Position numbers and translations under genes: made by a program. Below are positions 15,050 to 23,434 of a DNA stretch of 32,547 nt, in pieces. The stretch comes from an uncultured beta proteobacterium (GTDB lineage Bacteria; Pseudomonadota; Gammaproteobacteria; Burkholderiales; SG8-41): assembly GCA_902825845.1 (NCBI GenBank), contig CADECM010000072.1, positions 1 to 32,547 on the forward strand. Direction: 5' to 3'. The number at the start of each line of letters is the position of its first letter. Position 1 is the first letter of the stretch. A model generated the notes under the pieces. That model saw nothing but the letters and a program-made list of their open reading frames with translations, was not told the origin of the DNA and did not search any database.

Positions 15050-17956
15050 ATGCTAACCGTGAACCCCGCAAGCACCAGTGTGCAACTTTCAGACCCTCTG
15101 GGCCATGTATCCGGCGCGTCGTCTTATGCCGCGGCGGGCGTAGAGGTTTCTCCCGAGCGGGCAGAGATCTACGCGCAGTACAAAGTGATTCGGCGCAATG
15201 GCGCTGTGGTCGGCTTTGAGCCGCCCAAGATCGCCATAGCGGTCACCAAGGCATTTATCGCGGTCAATGGCGGGCAGGGCGCGGCTTCGGCCCGGGTGCG
15301 CGAGCAGGTGGCGCACTTGACCGAGAGTGTGGTCAATGCACTGATGCGCCGCCAACCCTCGGGCGGTACATTGCATATCGAAGACATCCAGGATCAGGTT
15401 GAGCTCGCCCTGATGCGTGCCAGCGAGCATCAGGTGGCGCGCGCGTATGTGCTGTATCGGGAGGAGCGGGCCATCGAACGCGCGCGCCAGCGCGAGGCGC
15501 AGCAGGCGGCAGCGGCCTCGGTCAATCCCGGCATCAACGTCACCGAGAACGGTGTCCTGCAGCCGCTGGACGTCGCGCGCATCAGCGCGCTGGTGAGCAG
15601 TGCTTGCGACGGGCTGGGCCGCGAAGTGAGCGCACAGGCGGTGATGGAAGGCATGCAACGGGACTTGTATGACGGCGTGCCGATGGAGGAGGTGCGCAAG
15701 TCGCTGATCCTTGCCGCGCGCGCCCTGATCGAGCAGGAGCCGAGCTACTCGTATGTCACGGCGCGCCTGTTGTTGCATACCCTGCGCATGGAGACACTGG
15801 GCGTGGAAGCCACGCAGGCCGACATGAAGGCATTGTATGGCGCCTACCTGCCGGAATTCGTGAAAAAGGGCATTGCCGCCGAGCTGCTGGACGAGCGTCT
15901 GGCCGAGTACGATCTCAAGGCGCTGGGCGCCGCGCTGGACGCGAGCCGCGACCTGAAATTCGCCTATCTCGGTCTGCAGATCCTGTATGACCGCTATTTC
16001 CTGCACATCGAAGGCCAGCGCATCGAACTGCCGCAAATTTTCTATATGCGGGTTGCGATGGGGCTGGCGCTGAACGAACCCGAGGGCAGCCGCGAGGCAC
16101 GTGCCATCGAGTTCTACAATGTGCTGTCGTCTTTCGATTTCATGAGTTCCACGCCCACCCTGTTCAATTCGGGGACGCGGCGCTCGCAATTGGCCAGTTG
16201 TTATCTCACCACGGTGGCGGATGATCTGGACGGCATCTACGAAGCCATCAAGGAAAATGCCCTGTTGCAAAAGTATGCCGGCGGTATCGGCAATGACTGG
16301 ACCCCGGTGCGCGCGCTGGGCGCCTACATCAAGGGCACCAACGGCAAGTCGCAAGGCGTGGTGCCGTTCCTCAAGGTGGTGAATGACACCGCCGTTGCCG
16401 TGAATCAGGGCGGCAAACGCAAGGGCGCGGTGTGTTCCTACCTGGAAACGTGGCACCTCGACATCGAGGAGTTTCTGGAACTGCGCAAGAACACCGGCGA
16501 CGACCGCCGCCGCACGCACGACATGAACACCGCCAACTGGATACCCGATTTGTTCATGAAACGGGTGATGGAGGCGGGCGAGTGGACGCTATTTTCGCCG
16601 TCGGACGTACCGGACCTGCATGAAAAATTCGGCGCTGCGTTCGAAAACGCCTATGTCGAATACGAAGCGCGATGCGCGCGCGGCGAATTGAAACTGTTCA
16701 AGAAGGTGCCGGCGCAGCAACTGTGGCGCAAGATGCTGACCATGCTGTTCGAGACCGGGCATCCCTGGATCACCTTCAAGGATCCGTGCAATCTGCGCTC
16801 GCCCCAGCAGCACACGGGCGTGATCCACAGTTCCAACCTGTGCACCGAGATCACCCTCAACACCGGGCCGGAAGAAATAGCCGTGTGCAATCTGGGGTCG
16901 GTCAACATGCCGGCGCATCTGGATCTGGCCACGGGCAAGCTCGACATGGAGAAGTTAAAGCGCACGGTGAGCATCGCCATGCGCATGCTCGACAACGTCA
17001 TCGATCTGAACTTTTACAACGTCAACAAGGCGCGCAATTCCAACTTCAAGCACCGCCCGGTGGGTCTCGGCATCATGGGCTTTCAGGATTGCCTGCACTT
17101 GTTGCGCATACCGTATGGTTCGCAGGCGGCGGTGGAATTTTCCGACCGCTCGATGGAGCAGGTCTGCTTTACCGCGTATCACGCATCGGCCGATCTGGCT
17201 GAGGAACGCGGCCCGTATTCGACGTTCCAGGGATCCCTGTGGGCGCGCGGCATATTGCCGCCGGACACGCTGAAGCTGCTTGCGGATGAGCGCGGCGGTT
17301 ACGTGGAGTGCGACGGTTCGTCTACGCTCGACTGGGATGGCCTGCGCAAGCGCATCAAGCTGGTGGGCATGCGCAATTCGAACTGCATCGCGATCGCGCC
17401 GACGGCCACCATCGCCAACATCACCGGCCTGTCTCAGTGCATCGAGCCGACATACCAGAATCTCTATGTGAAATCCAATTTGTCCGGCGAATTTACCGTG
17501 GTCAACGAGTTTCTCGTTCGCGATCTGAAAAAGCTCAATTTGTGGGACGAGGTGATGATCGCGGACCTGAAGTACTTCGACGGCTCGCTGGCGAAAATCG
17601 ACCGTATTCCGCCGGATGTGCGCAGCCTGTATGCGACGGCATTTGAGATCGAGCCGCAGTGGCTGGTCGAGTGCGCGTCGCGGCGCCAGAAATGGGTGGA
17701 TCAGTCGCAGTCGCTCAATATCTACATGGCGGGCGTTTCGGGCAAGAAACTGGATGAAACGTACAAGCTGGCGTGGCTGCGCGGCCTGAAGACGACGTAC
17801 TATCTGCGCACCCTGGGCGCGACGTCCACGGAAAAATCCACCGGGCGGTCGGGCCAACTGAATGCCGTGCGGTCCGACGGCGCGGCGCCGGAGACACCCG
17901 CCACCGACGCGAAATTTTGTTCGATCGACGATCCAGAGTGCGAGTCCTGCCAGTAA
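15050..17956 (+). CDS. nrdA: Class Ia ribonucleotide reductase, large (alpha) subunit
   Basis: NrdA reduces ribonucleoside diphosphates to deoxyribonucleotides with NrdB. It has 968 residues, longer than the E. coli enzyme because the N-terminus holds two ATP-cone modules: a clear one at about 43-140 (VIRRNGAVVGFEPPKIAIAV) and a more diverged one at about 163-245. Catalytic residues are present: C384 and C613 as the redox pair, N596-x-C598-x-E600 at the thiyl radical site, and the radical-relay pair Y917-Y918. The tail ends C964-E-S-C967-Q, the CxxC reduced by thioredoxin/glutaredoxin. The start chosen is ATG 15050 because AAGGG lies 7 bases before it; ATG 15032, in frame, has no ribosome binding site. 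Confidence 0.96.
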   Translation: MLTVNPASTSVQLSDPLGHVSGASSYAAAGVEVSPERAEIYAQYKVIRRNGAVVGFEPPKIAIAVTKAFIAVNGGQGAASARVREQVAHLTESVVNALMRRQPSGGTLHIEDIQDQVELALMRASEHQVARAYVLYREERAIERARQREAQQAAAASVNPGINVTENGVLQPLDVARISALVSSACDGLGREVSAQAVMEGMQRDLYDGVPMEEVRKSLILAARALIEQEPSYSYVTARLLLHTLRMETLGVEATQADMKALYGAYLPEFVKKGIAAELLDERLAEYDLKALGAALDASRDLKFAYLGLQILYDRYFLHIEGQRIELPQIFYMRVAMGLALNEPEGSREARAIEFYNVLSSFDFMSSTPTLFNSGTRRSQLASCYLTTVADDLDGIYEAIKENALLQKYAGGIGNDWTPVRALGAYIKGTNGKSQGVVPFLKVVNDTAVAVNQGGKRKGAVCSYLETWHLDIEEFLELRKNTGDDRRRTHDMNTANWIPDLFMKRVMEAGEWTLFSPSDVPDLHEKFGAAFENAYVEYEARCARGELKLFKKVPAQQLWRKMLTMLFETGHPWITFKDPCNLRSPQQHTGVIHSSNLCTEITLNTGPEEIAVCNLGSVNMPAHLDLATGKLDMEKLKRTVSIAMRMLDNVIDLNFYNVNKARNSNFKHRPVGLGIMGFQDCLHLLRIPYGSQAAVEFSDRSMEQVCFTAYHASADLAEERGPYSTFQGSLWARGILPPDTLKLLADERGGYVECDGSSTLDWDGLRKRIKLVGMRNSNCIAIAPTATIANITGLSQCIEPTYQNLYVKSNLSGEFTVVNEFLVRDLKKLNLWDEVMIADLKYFDGSLAKIDRIPPDVRSLYATAFEIEPQWLVECASRRQKWVDQSQSLNIYMAGVSGKKLDETYKLAWLRGLKTTYYLRTLGATSTEKSTGRSGQLNAVRSDGAAPETPATDAKFCSIDDPECESCQ

Positions 17957-18105
17957 GCGGGCATGACTGGCACGCAAAAGGAAACGAAGCCCAGGGTTTG
18001 CTGTAACGGCGCGTAGTGCACCAGCAGTCGGTGACACCTACATCCCATAAAGTTGCCGCCGCGCCGGAAGGTATCCACCCAAAACGCCAATAAAGGAGAC
18101 TGAAG

Positions 18106-19266
18106 ATGTTGCAATTCGAAGATGCTGTTGTAAACAATCCCGCGCCGGGCCTGCAGCCGGCTGTAGCCGATACCGCGGTGGCGTACGCCGCGCGCCCGCA
18201 GCAGGCGCAGTATGCGCCGCCGCCGCGCCTCACGGACACCGCGAAAATGCGCCGCGTCAATATTGCCGACAAGCGCATTATCAACGGCCAGACCGACGTC
18301 AATCAGCTGGTGCCGTTCAAATACAAGTGGGCATGGGACAAATATCTCTCGGCCTGCGCCAATCACTGGATGCCGCAGGAAATCCAGATGAGCCGCGATA
18401 TTGAGTTGTGGAAATCGCCGAACGGGCTGACCGAGGACGAGCGCCGCCTGGTCAAGCGCAACCTCGGGTTTTTTGTCACTGCCGATTCGCTGGCCGCCAA
18501 CAACATCGTACTGGGCACTTATCGCCACATCACCGCGCCGGAGTGCCGCCAGTACTTGCTGCGCCAGGCGTTCGAGGAGGCGATCCATACGCATGCCTAC
18601 CAGTACATCGTCGAGAGTCTGGGGCTGAACGAGGGCGAGGTGTTCAACGCCTATCACGAAATCGCCTCGATCCGCGCCAAGGATGAATTCCTGATACCGT
18701 TTATCGACACGCTGACCAATCCGACGTTCAAAACCGGCACGCTGGAAACGGATCAGGCGTTGCTCAAGAGCCTGATTGTATTCGCGTGCCTGATGGAAGG
18801 CCTGTTCTTTTACGTCGGGTTCACGCAGATACTCGCCCTCGGCCGTCAAAACAAGATGACGGGCGCGGCGGAACAATACCAGTACATCCTGCGGGACGAA
18901 TCGATGCACTGCAACTTTGGCATTGATGTGATCAATACCATCAAGATGGAGAACCCGCACCTGTGGACCACCGAGTTTCGTGATGGCATCCGCGAGCTGT
19001 TCAAGCAGGGCGTGGAACTCGAGTATCGCTATGCCGAGGACACCATGCCGCGCGGCGTGCTGGGCCTGAATGCCGCCATGTTCAAGGAATACCTGCGCTT
19101 TATCGCCAATCGCCGCGCGCAGCAGATCGGTCTGGACCCGATGTTCGACGGCGCGAGCAATCCGTTCCCGTGGATGGCGGAAATGATCGACCTCAAGAAG
19201 GAAAAGAACTTTTTCGAGACCCGGGTTACCGAGTACCAGACGGGTGGCGCACTGAATTGGGATTAG
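18106..19266 (+). CDS. nrdB: Class Ia ribonucleotide reductase, small (beta) subunit
   Basis: NrdB carries the di-iron/tyrosyl radical cofactor for NrdA. Of 386 residues, metal ligands can be placed at D127, E158, H161, E231, E265 and H268, and the radical tyrosine at Y165 (EAIHTHAY), spaced as in E. coli E115-H118-Y122. The radical tyrosine is therefore present and the enzyme should be the classical Ia type. The first 60 residues are an Ala/Pro/Gln-rich extension of low complexity, without a known role. The ribosome binding site AAAGGAG is at 18092-18098. It lies 149 bases after nrdA and is followed by a strong terminator. Confidence 0.96.
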   Translation: MLQFEDAVVNNPAPGLQPAVADTAVAYAARPQQAQYAPPPRLTDTAKMRRVNIADKRIINGQTDVNQLVPFKYKWAWDKYLSACANHWMPQEIQMSRDIELWKSPNGLTEDERRLVKRNLGFFVTADSLAANNIVLGTYRHITAPECRQYLLRQAFEEAIHTHAYQYIVESLGLNEGEVFNAYHEIASIRAKDEFLIPFIDTLTNPTFKTGTLETDQALLKSLIVFACLMEGLFFYVGFTQILALGRQNKMTGAAEQYQYILRDESMHCNFGIDVINTIKMENPHLWTTEFRDGIRELFKQGVELEYRYAEDTMPRGVLGLNAAMFKEYLRFIANRRAQQIGLDPMFDGASNPFPWMAEMIDLKKEKNFFETRVTEYQTGGALNWD

Positions 19267-19356
19267 GCCGCGGCGACGCGGATGGCAAGGCGGCGGTTAC
19301 CGCGCCAACAACAGACGGAGCAGCAAACTGGGACCCAATTGCGCTGTGCCAGTGTA

Positions 19357-19412
19357 CCGGCGGCTACAGACCCCGCATGCAGTGCGGAGAGGCTGTGCCG
19401 CCGGTTTTTTTT
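19357..19412 (+). terminator. Rho-independent terminator of nrdAB
   Basis: Outer stem CCGGCGGC (19357-19364) and GCCGCCGG (19397-19404), perfect, followed by eight T (19405-19412). The loop holds a second hairpin with arms CCGCA and TGCGG. It lies 90 bases after the nrdB stop. Confidence 0.85.
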
Positions 19413-19463
19413 CGCGGGTGGTTTCGTCACCCGGCATCACAGATGCGGGAGCGCTGCGATACC

Positions 19464-19769
19464 ATGGCCTATAGCCTGAAACATCGCCGCTATCGCAGCC
19501 GCGGGGCAGGCGTGCATACGGTTACCGAGTTGCGTGCCGAAAGTGACTATATGCTGTGGTTGCGGTTTGAAGACGGCCTCGAAGGTCATGTCTACCTGGG
19601 GCATTTGATGACGACCGCGGCCTATGGCGCACACGTCGATGAACAGGATTTTTTCAAGGTGGCCGTGGATCCCGTTTCACGTGCCGTGATGTGGGAAGGC
19701 GGCGTGCACCTCGATGCCGACATGCTGTACCGCAATCTTGCGATTCAAGGCAATGCGGCGTTGCATTAG
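19464..19769 (+). CDS. DUF2442 domain protein
   Basis: This is a small soluble protein of 101 residues. The block from VTELRAESDYMLWLRFEDG to AVMWEGGVHLDADMLY is typical of DUF2442, which often appears in toxin-antitoxin-like pairs or alone. No DUF4160 or toxin-like partner is found next to it, so it stands alone here. The start is uncertain: ATG 19464 is preferred by the domain boundary, while ATG 19443 is in frame with a GGGAG between the two. The basic N-terminus (LKHRRYRSR) could bind nucleic acid. Function is unknown. Confidence 0.75.
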   Translation: MAYSLKHRRYRSRGAGVHTVTELRAESDYMLWLRFEDGLEGHVYLGHLMTTAAYGAHVDEQDFFKVAVDPVSRAVMWEGGVHLDADMLYRNLAIQGNAALH

Positions 19770-19818
19770 AAGCAAAGAGCAGGAACCCGTGAACTGAACC
19801 CAGCAGACGGAGGTTCTT

Positions 19819-20166
19819 ATGGCAAGCAAGAAAAAAGCGGCGAAAAAGAAGACAGTAAAGACCAAGGTGGCGCGCAAGCGCAAACCAGCGAAAAAAGCCG
19901 TCCGCAAACCTGCTGTCAGCCGAAAGTCGGCGGCCAAGGCGAAAAAGCCGGCGGCCGCCCGAAAATCGGCGGCAGCCAGAAAGCCAGCCAAAAAAAAGCC
20001 GGCTAAAAAGCCGGCTATAAAAAAAGCAGCAAAGAAAAAAACAGCTAAACCTGCTTCCCAACAGCGCCCGGCGCCAAAACCTGTAGCAGTGGTTTCAACG
20101 CCTGTGGCGCCTAGACCGATCGCGGTACCGGGTGCATGGCCATTTCCCATGGCCAGCAAGCCCTAG
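19819..20166 (+). CDS. Histone H1-like Ala/Lys-rich DNA-binding protein
   Basis: The protein has 115 residues, almost entirely Lys, Ala, Arg and Pro, with repeated short units such as KKPAAARKSAAARKPAKKK. This resembles eukaryotic histone H1 tails and the bacterial AlgP/HC1-type nucleoid proteins common in Betaproteobacteria. It probably coats DNA without sequence specificity. The last 35 residues are different: Pro/Val-rich and without Lys until the final residue pair, ending FPMASKP. A strong ribosome binding site GGAGG is at 19809-19813, five bases before the ATG. Low-complexity repeats make it prone to length change. Confidence 0.85.
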   Translation: MASKKKAAKKKTVKTKVARKRKPAKKAVRKPAVSRKSAAKAKKPAAARKSAAARKPAKKKPAKKPAIKKAAKKKTAKPASQQRPAPKPVAVVSTPVAPRPIAVPGAWPFPMASKP

Positions 20167-20753
20167 CGACTACTGTGCTCAACCTCAGGTGGCTTTCCGT
20201 GGAAGGCCTTCCGAACTCTCCCACAGTGAACACGCGACTGGCTGGTCGGCAGGGAGTGAAAGATACCCAATCTGGCTGGCAGCAGCAAGGTACAAATTTT
20301 TCGCAAAAGGGCTGGTATTCGAATTAAAATATTAATTGTTTAAAATCAACAGCTTATATTTATAATTCGGATTCTTTCCTGCGTCGGGAAAAGTTTGTGC
20401 ATACTAACTTTTGTCGTATGGTGGAACCTGGATTCGCCGGCTTGAACCTGCAAGAACGGGCAGATCGCGCAGATCGGGTCGACGGGGGTCGTGCATCGCT
20501 TTTCGTCGTGCCGTGCGCGCAGGCGGACCATATAACGTGCACCGATGCTGTGCATGCGCCGCCCAAATCGGTGTCGCGTGCGCATGAGACGCGCCCGCCG
20601 TGGTTTGCGCGCAGTGTGCGGCACCGCTAGTGTCAATCTGCGACGATACTGCAGACCATGCGTTGCTCACGATCGGGCGGTGACGTAAAGTCGTGACGTG
20701 AACGTAAGGTACATTTTGAATAAGCGCAGATCGCGCGGCGCCGCCTCGAAACC
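20167..20753. other. Gene-free stretch between the histone-like gene and fthC
   Basis: No convincing gene is seen in 587 bases. A nested hairpin lies at 20172-20227: outer arms ACTGTG/CACAGT, inner arms GGCTTTCC/GGAAGGCC. An AT-rich patch follows at 20325-20370 with a perfect TATAAT (20361-20366) but only a weak -35 (TTGTTT, 19-base spacing). Further on, CACCGAT/ATCGGTG arms flank 20545-20575. These point to a possible untranslated RNA or a long fthC leader. This is where 6S RNA often lies in Proteobacteria, but its hallmark sequences were not found. Confidence 0.5.
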
Positions 20754-21467
20754 ATGACGGATGACAGCTTGAAAGTCTGGCGCAAAGCCGAACGCGCGCG
20801 GCTGGTCACCGAGCGGCTTGCTTTGAGCGCGGCGCAATGTGCCGCCTTGCGTGAGGCGATCGATACCCACCTCACGCGGGCCTTTCCCGGACTTGCAACG
20901 CATCTCGTGGCTTTTTGCTGGCCGTACCGAAACGAATATGACGCGCGCCATTTGGCGCGCCGCCTGCGCGAACGCGGGGCCAGGACCGCGCTGCCAGTCG
21001 TGGTGGCAAGCGGCCAGCCGCTGATTTTTCGCCTATGGCAGGCTGGCGACGTACTGGCCAAAGGCGTGTACGACATTCCGTATCCGGCGGCCGGCGACGC
21101 CGTGGTTCCCGACGTGGCGCTGGTGCCGATGAACGGCTTTGACGCCGGCGGTTATCGGCTCGGCTACGGCGGCGGATTTTTCGACCGCACGCTGGCGGCG
21201 CTGCGCGCCGGCGGCACCGCGGGTCCGGTTGCGATCGGTGTCACCTATGAACTGGCGCGCATGGATACCATTCGCCCGCAACCGTATGACATACCAATGG
21301 ACTATGTCGTCACCGAGCGCGGCGTGTATCAACGCATGAGCGAAGGCCTGGTGTTTCTCGATGCGCCGCGCGCCGCAGCCGCGCCGTCGGGTTACAGTTC
21401 GCCGGCTTGTCTTGCACATGAAATCGCGCCAGGCTACTTCGGCGACAAAGCGACGCGCGCGTTGTAG
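20754..21467 (+). CDS. fthC: 5-formyltetrahydrofolate cyclo-ligase
   Basis: This enzyme converts 5-formyl-THF to 5,10-methenyl-THF using ATP, returning the storage folate to one-carbon metabolism (E. coli YgfA). The hallmark block VPMNGFDAGGYRLGYGGGFF followed by DRTL binds the nucleotide and folate. The N-terminal RKAERARL basic patch and NEYDARHLA are also typical. The protein has 237 residues, longer than the usual 180-200. The extra C-terminal 40 residues include SSPACLAHEIAPGYFG, a tail that I have the impression is shared by betaproteobacterial homologues but whose role is unknown. The start is ATG 20754. Confidence 0.9.
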   Translation: MTDDSLKVWRKAERARLVTERLALSAAQCAALREAIDTHLTRAFPGLATHLVAFCWPYRNEYDARHLARRLRERGARTALPVVVASGQPLIFRLWQAGDVLAKGVYDIPYPAAGDAVVPDVALVPMNGFDAGGYRLGYGGGFFDRTLAALRAGGTAGPVAIGVTYELARMDTIRPQPYDIPMDYVVTERGVYQRMSEGLVFLDAPRAAAAPSGYSSPACLAHEIAPGYFGDKATRAL

Positions 21468-21617
21468 AACCGCCAACCCGCCGATGTGGCGCGAGCAACA
21501 GCGTAGCGTCGCAGCGTGATTCGAATGCGGCGCGTTTCAGTGCAATCCGCAGCGTTGCCGCCATTTCCCGTTGTACCCGCCGCGACCGCGCTGCGCGTCA
21601 GCGCAAGTGGTTTATTG

Positions 21618-21650
21618 TAAGTATTTGTTTTTAAACAATTATTTTTATAG
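21618..21650 (+). repeat. Copy B of the dispersed TAAGTAT...TGTTTTTA element
   Basis: This copy begins TAAGTATTTGTTTTTA and continues through AAACAATT to a second T run. It matches copy D in 23 of the first 26 bases and contains the palindrome TTGTTT-TT-AAACAA. Unlike the others it is not before a start codon. It lies between the convergent ends of fthC and the threonine aldolase gene, 11 bases from the latter's stop, so here it can only affect 3' ends. Confidence 0.8.
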
Positions 21651-21661
21651 ATTGCGAAGCA

Positions 21662-22684
21662 TCACCGGCATGCCGCCACGGCTGCGATGGCGGCATCGAT
21701 ATCGGCGGCGCCGATATGCCGGTGCGTCACAAAACGCAGCGTCGTCGCCGAGGCGGGGCTGACGCGCACGCCTTTGCCGTGAAGTGCTTCCGACCATTGC
21801 GCGGCACTGCGCCCGCTGCAGCCGATATCCACGCGCACCAGATTCGTTTCGACGTCCCGCGGGTCGGCCAGGCGCGCATCGATGCGCTGCAGTCCCGCCG
21901 CAAGCCGTTGCGCGGTGGCGTGGTCTTCCTTCAGTCGATTCACCATGGTGTTGAGCGCCACGATGCCCGCGGCGGCGAGTGGTCCGGCTTGCCGCATATT
22001 ACCGCCCACCAGACGGCGAAACGCGCGCGCACGTTCGATAAACGCGGCGCTGCCGCATAACACCGATCCCACCGGCGCACTGAGCCCTTTGGACACGCAA
22101 AAGCACACCGAGTCGGTGTGTTGCGCAATGGTTTTGGCATCCACATTGAGCGCCGCGGCGGCGTTGAACAGGCGCGCGCCGTCTGTGTGCACCGGCACGC
22201 CGTGTTCGCGCGCCAGCGCATGCACCGCCTGCATATGCGCCAGCGGCAACACGGCGCCGCCCGCGGCATTGTGGGTGGTTTCCATGCAGATCAGCGCGGT
22301 GGCGAAATTGTTGCGCGTCATCGGCCGGATTCTTTCCCGCAGCTGGCCGAGATCCATCGCGCCGCGCGTGCCGGCAATGCCGCGGTGAAACGACCCGGAC
22401 AGGCTGGCGATACCGCCGAGTTCGGAATTCAGGATGTGCGCGCCCTGCTCCAGCAACACTTCGCCGCCGCGCTGCGTGTGCGTCAGCACCGCGACCAGAT
22501 TGGTCATGGTGCCGCTGGGCATGAAGGCGCCGGCTTCCTTGCCGGTGCGCTCTGCTGCAAGCGCTTCAAGTTGCATCACGGTTTCATCGCCGTCACGCGA
22601 ATCGTCGCCGTAACTCGCCTCGCGCATGGATTCGAGCATGGCCTCGGTCGGGCGGGTGATGGTATCGCTGCGTAAATCGATCAT
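21662..22684 (-). CDS. ltaE: Low-specificity L-threonine aldolase
   Basis: A PLP enzyme splitting L-threonine or L-allo-threonine into glycine and acetaldehyde. Of 340 residues, MIDLRSDTITRPTEAML is the diagnostic N-terminus. K199 in CVSKGLSAPVGS is the PLP lysine, D168 in HTDGARL contacts the pyridine nitrogen, and GNMRQAG is conserved. The start is the ATG complementary to 22682-22684, with GGAG about 9 bases upstream. An in-frame extension to 22882 has no family similarity. It is convergent with fthC and divergent from the small conserved gene at 23018. The gene symbol follows the E. coli enzyme; other beta-hydroxy amino acids could be substrates. Confidence 0.92.
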   Translation of the reverse strand: MIDLRSDTITRPTEAMLESMREASYGDDSRDGDETVMQLEALAAERTGKEAGAFMPSGTMTNLVAVLTHTQRGGEVLLEQGAHILNSELGGIASLSGSFHRGIAGTRGAMDLGQLRERIRPMTRNNFATALICMETTHNAAGGAVLPLAHMQAVHALAREHGVPVHTDGARLFNAAAALNVDAKTIAQHTDSVCFCVSKGLSAPVGSVLCGSAAFIERARAFRRLVGGNMRQAGPLAAAGIVALNTMVNRLKEDHATAQRLAAGLQRIDARLADPRDVETNLVRVDIGCSGRSAAQWSEALHGKGVRVSPASATTLRFVTHRHIGAADIDAAIAAVAACR

Positions 22685-23017
22685 CGGTGGCACTCCAATG
22701 GAATTCCCGTGGCAGGGTGGCAGGACGCGGATTATAGCGCCGTCGCGCGCCGCAGCCGGGAGCGCGCAGTCCTGTTTGACGCCGTGCGGCTGCCGTTCGC
22801 CGGCGATGGGTCCGGCAGGGAATTTCCGCAACCTTTGCCGGTCGTAGAAAGCACGCTGCCTACGTGAGGCGTACCGTGACACCTGTCACACGGGGATGCC
22901 GATTGGGCGCGCGGCGTGTTGACCCGCGGCGGCAAATGGCCGTACAACGAGTTTCCGCCAGCGCCGCAAGGCGTTGTCGTAATATCACAGGTTTGGTTTC
23001 ATGACCGGAGCGACCCT
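22685..23017. other. Divergent intergenic region ltaE / 113-residue protein gene
   Basis: No gene is seen in these 333 bases. It holds a CRP-type palindrome at 22875-22890 and a possible rightward promoter, TTGACC (22919-22924), 18 bases, TACAAC (22943-22948). Nothing else stands out. Confidence 0.45.
22875..22890. promoter_or_regulatory. CRP/Vfr-like palindrome
   Basis: CGTGACACCTGTCACA fits TGTGA-N6-TCACA in 9 of 10 defined positions and has perfect inner arms GTGACA/TGTCAC. It lies about 72 bases before a likely rightward transcription start, a position usable by a class I activator. Which gene it serves is not known. Confidence 0.4.
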
Positions 23018-23359
23018 ATGCCATACGTGATCCGCGACAGCACGGGCAAGATTGTGCAGGTGATCGAAGAAACCGTATCCGGGGCGAACGAAACGTTGCC
23101 GGCAGACTCGCCCGAACTTCAGGAATATTATGAAGGACGCGAACTGGGTCCCGAAACGCTGCGCATGCAACTGGTGGAAAGCGACCAGGGCATGGCGCGC
23201 CTGGTCGAGGATTTGATTGACGTTTTGATTGCCAAGCACGTCATTCAATTCACCGATCTGCCGCCGGCCGCCGGTGCCAAATACCTGCAGCGGCAGGGCA
23301 AACGCGAAAAGCTGGGCGCCCTGAAAAACCTGCTGACCGACGAAAAAGACATTCTTTGA
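23018..23359 (+). CDS. Small conserved betaproteobacterial protein of unknown function
   Basis: The product is 113 residues, soluble and acidic in its middle part. It begins MPYVIRDSTGKIVQVIEE, and its C-terminal half contains LVEDLIDVLIAKHVIQFTDLPPAA. I recall this family carrying the database name 'tryptophan synthase subunit beta-like', which looks like a misnomer because no PLP site or enzyme fold is present. The start is ATG 23018 with GGAG at 23007-23010; the frame upstream to 22916 is not conserved-looking. The helix-rich C-terminal end suggests a protein-protein contact role. It is transcribed alone. Confidence 0.72.
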   Translation: MPYVIRDSTGKIVQVIEETVSGANETLPADSPELQEYYEGRELGPETLRMQLVESDQGMARLVEDLIDVLIAKHVIQFTDLPPAAGAKYLQRQGKREKLGALKNLLTDEKDIL

Positions 23360-23434
23360 GCGCGGTGGCGCGCCGTGCGTGTTCTTCAAGGCCGGTCATT
23401 CACCCGCTGCCGGCGCGCGTCCCCAGGCTTGCAC

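Noticed and set aside
19464..19769. Toxin-antitoxin pair containing the DUF2442 protein
   Set aside because: DUF2442 proteins often have a DUF4160-type partner, but neither neighbour (nrdB, histone H1-like) is one and there is no room for another gene.
20373..20640. 6S RNA (ssrS) upstream of fthC
   Set aside because: The location fits, but the conserved 6S sequences and the long closing stem were not found by eye. Kept only as a region worth scanning.
21588..21604. Terminator after fthC (GCGCTG/CAGCGC)
   Set aside because: The stem is only six bases and the following sequence is AAGTGGTTT without a proper T run; support is too weak to list.
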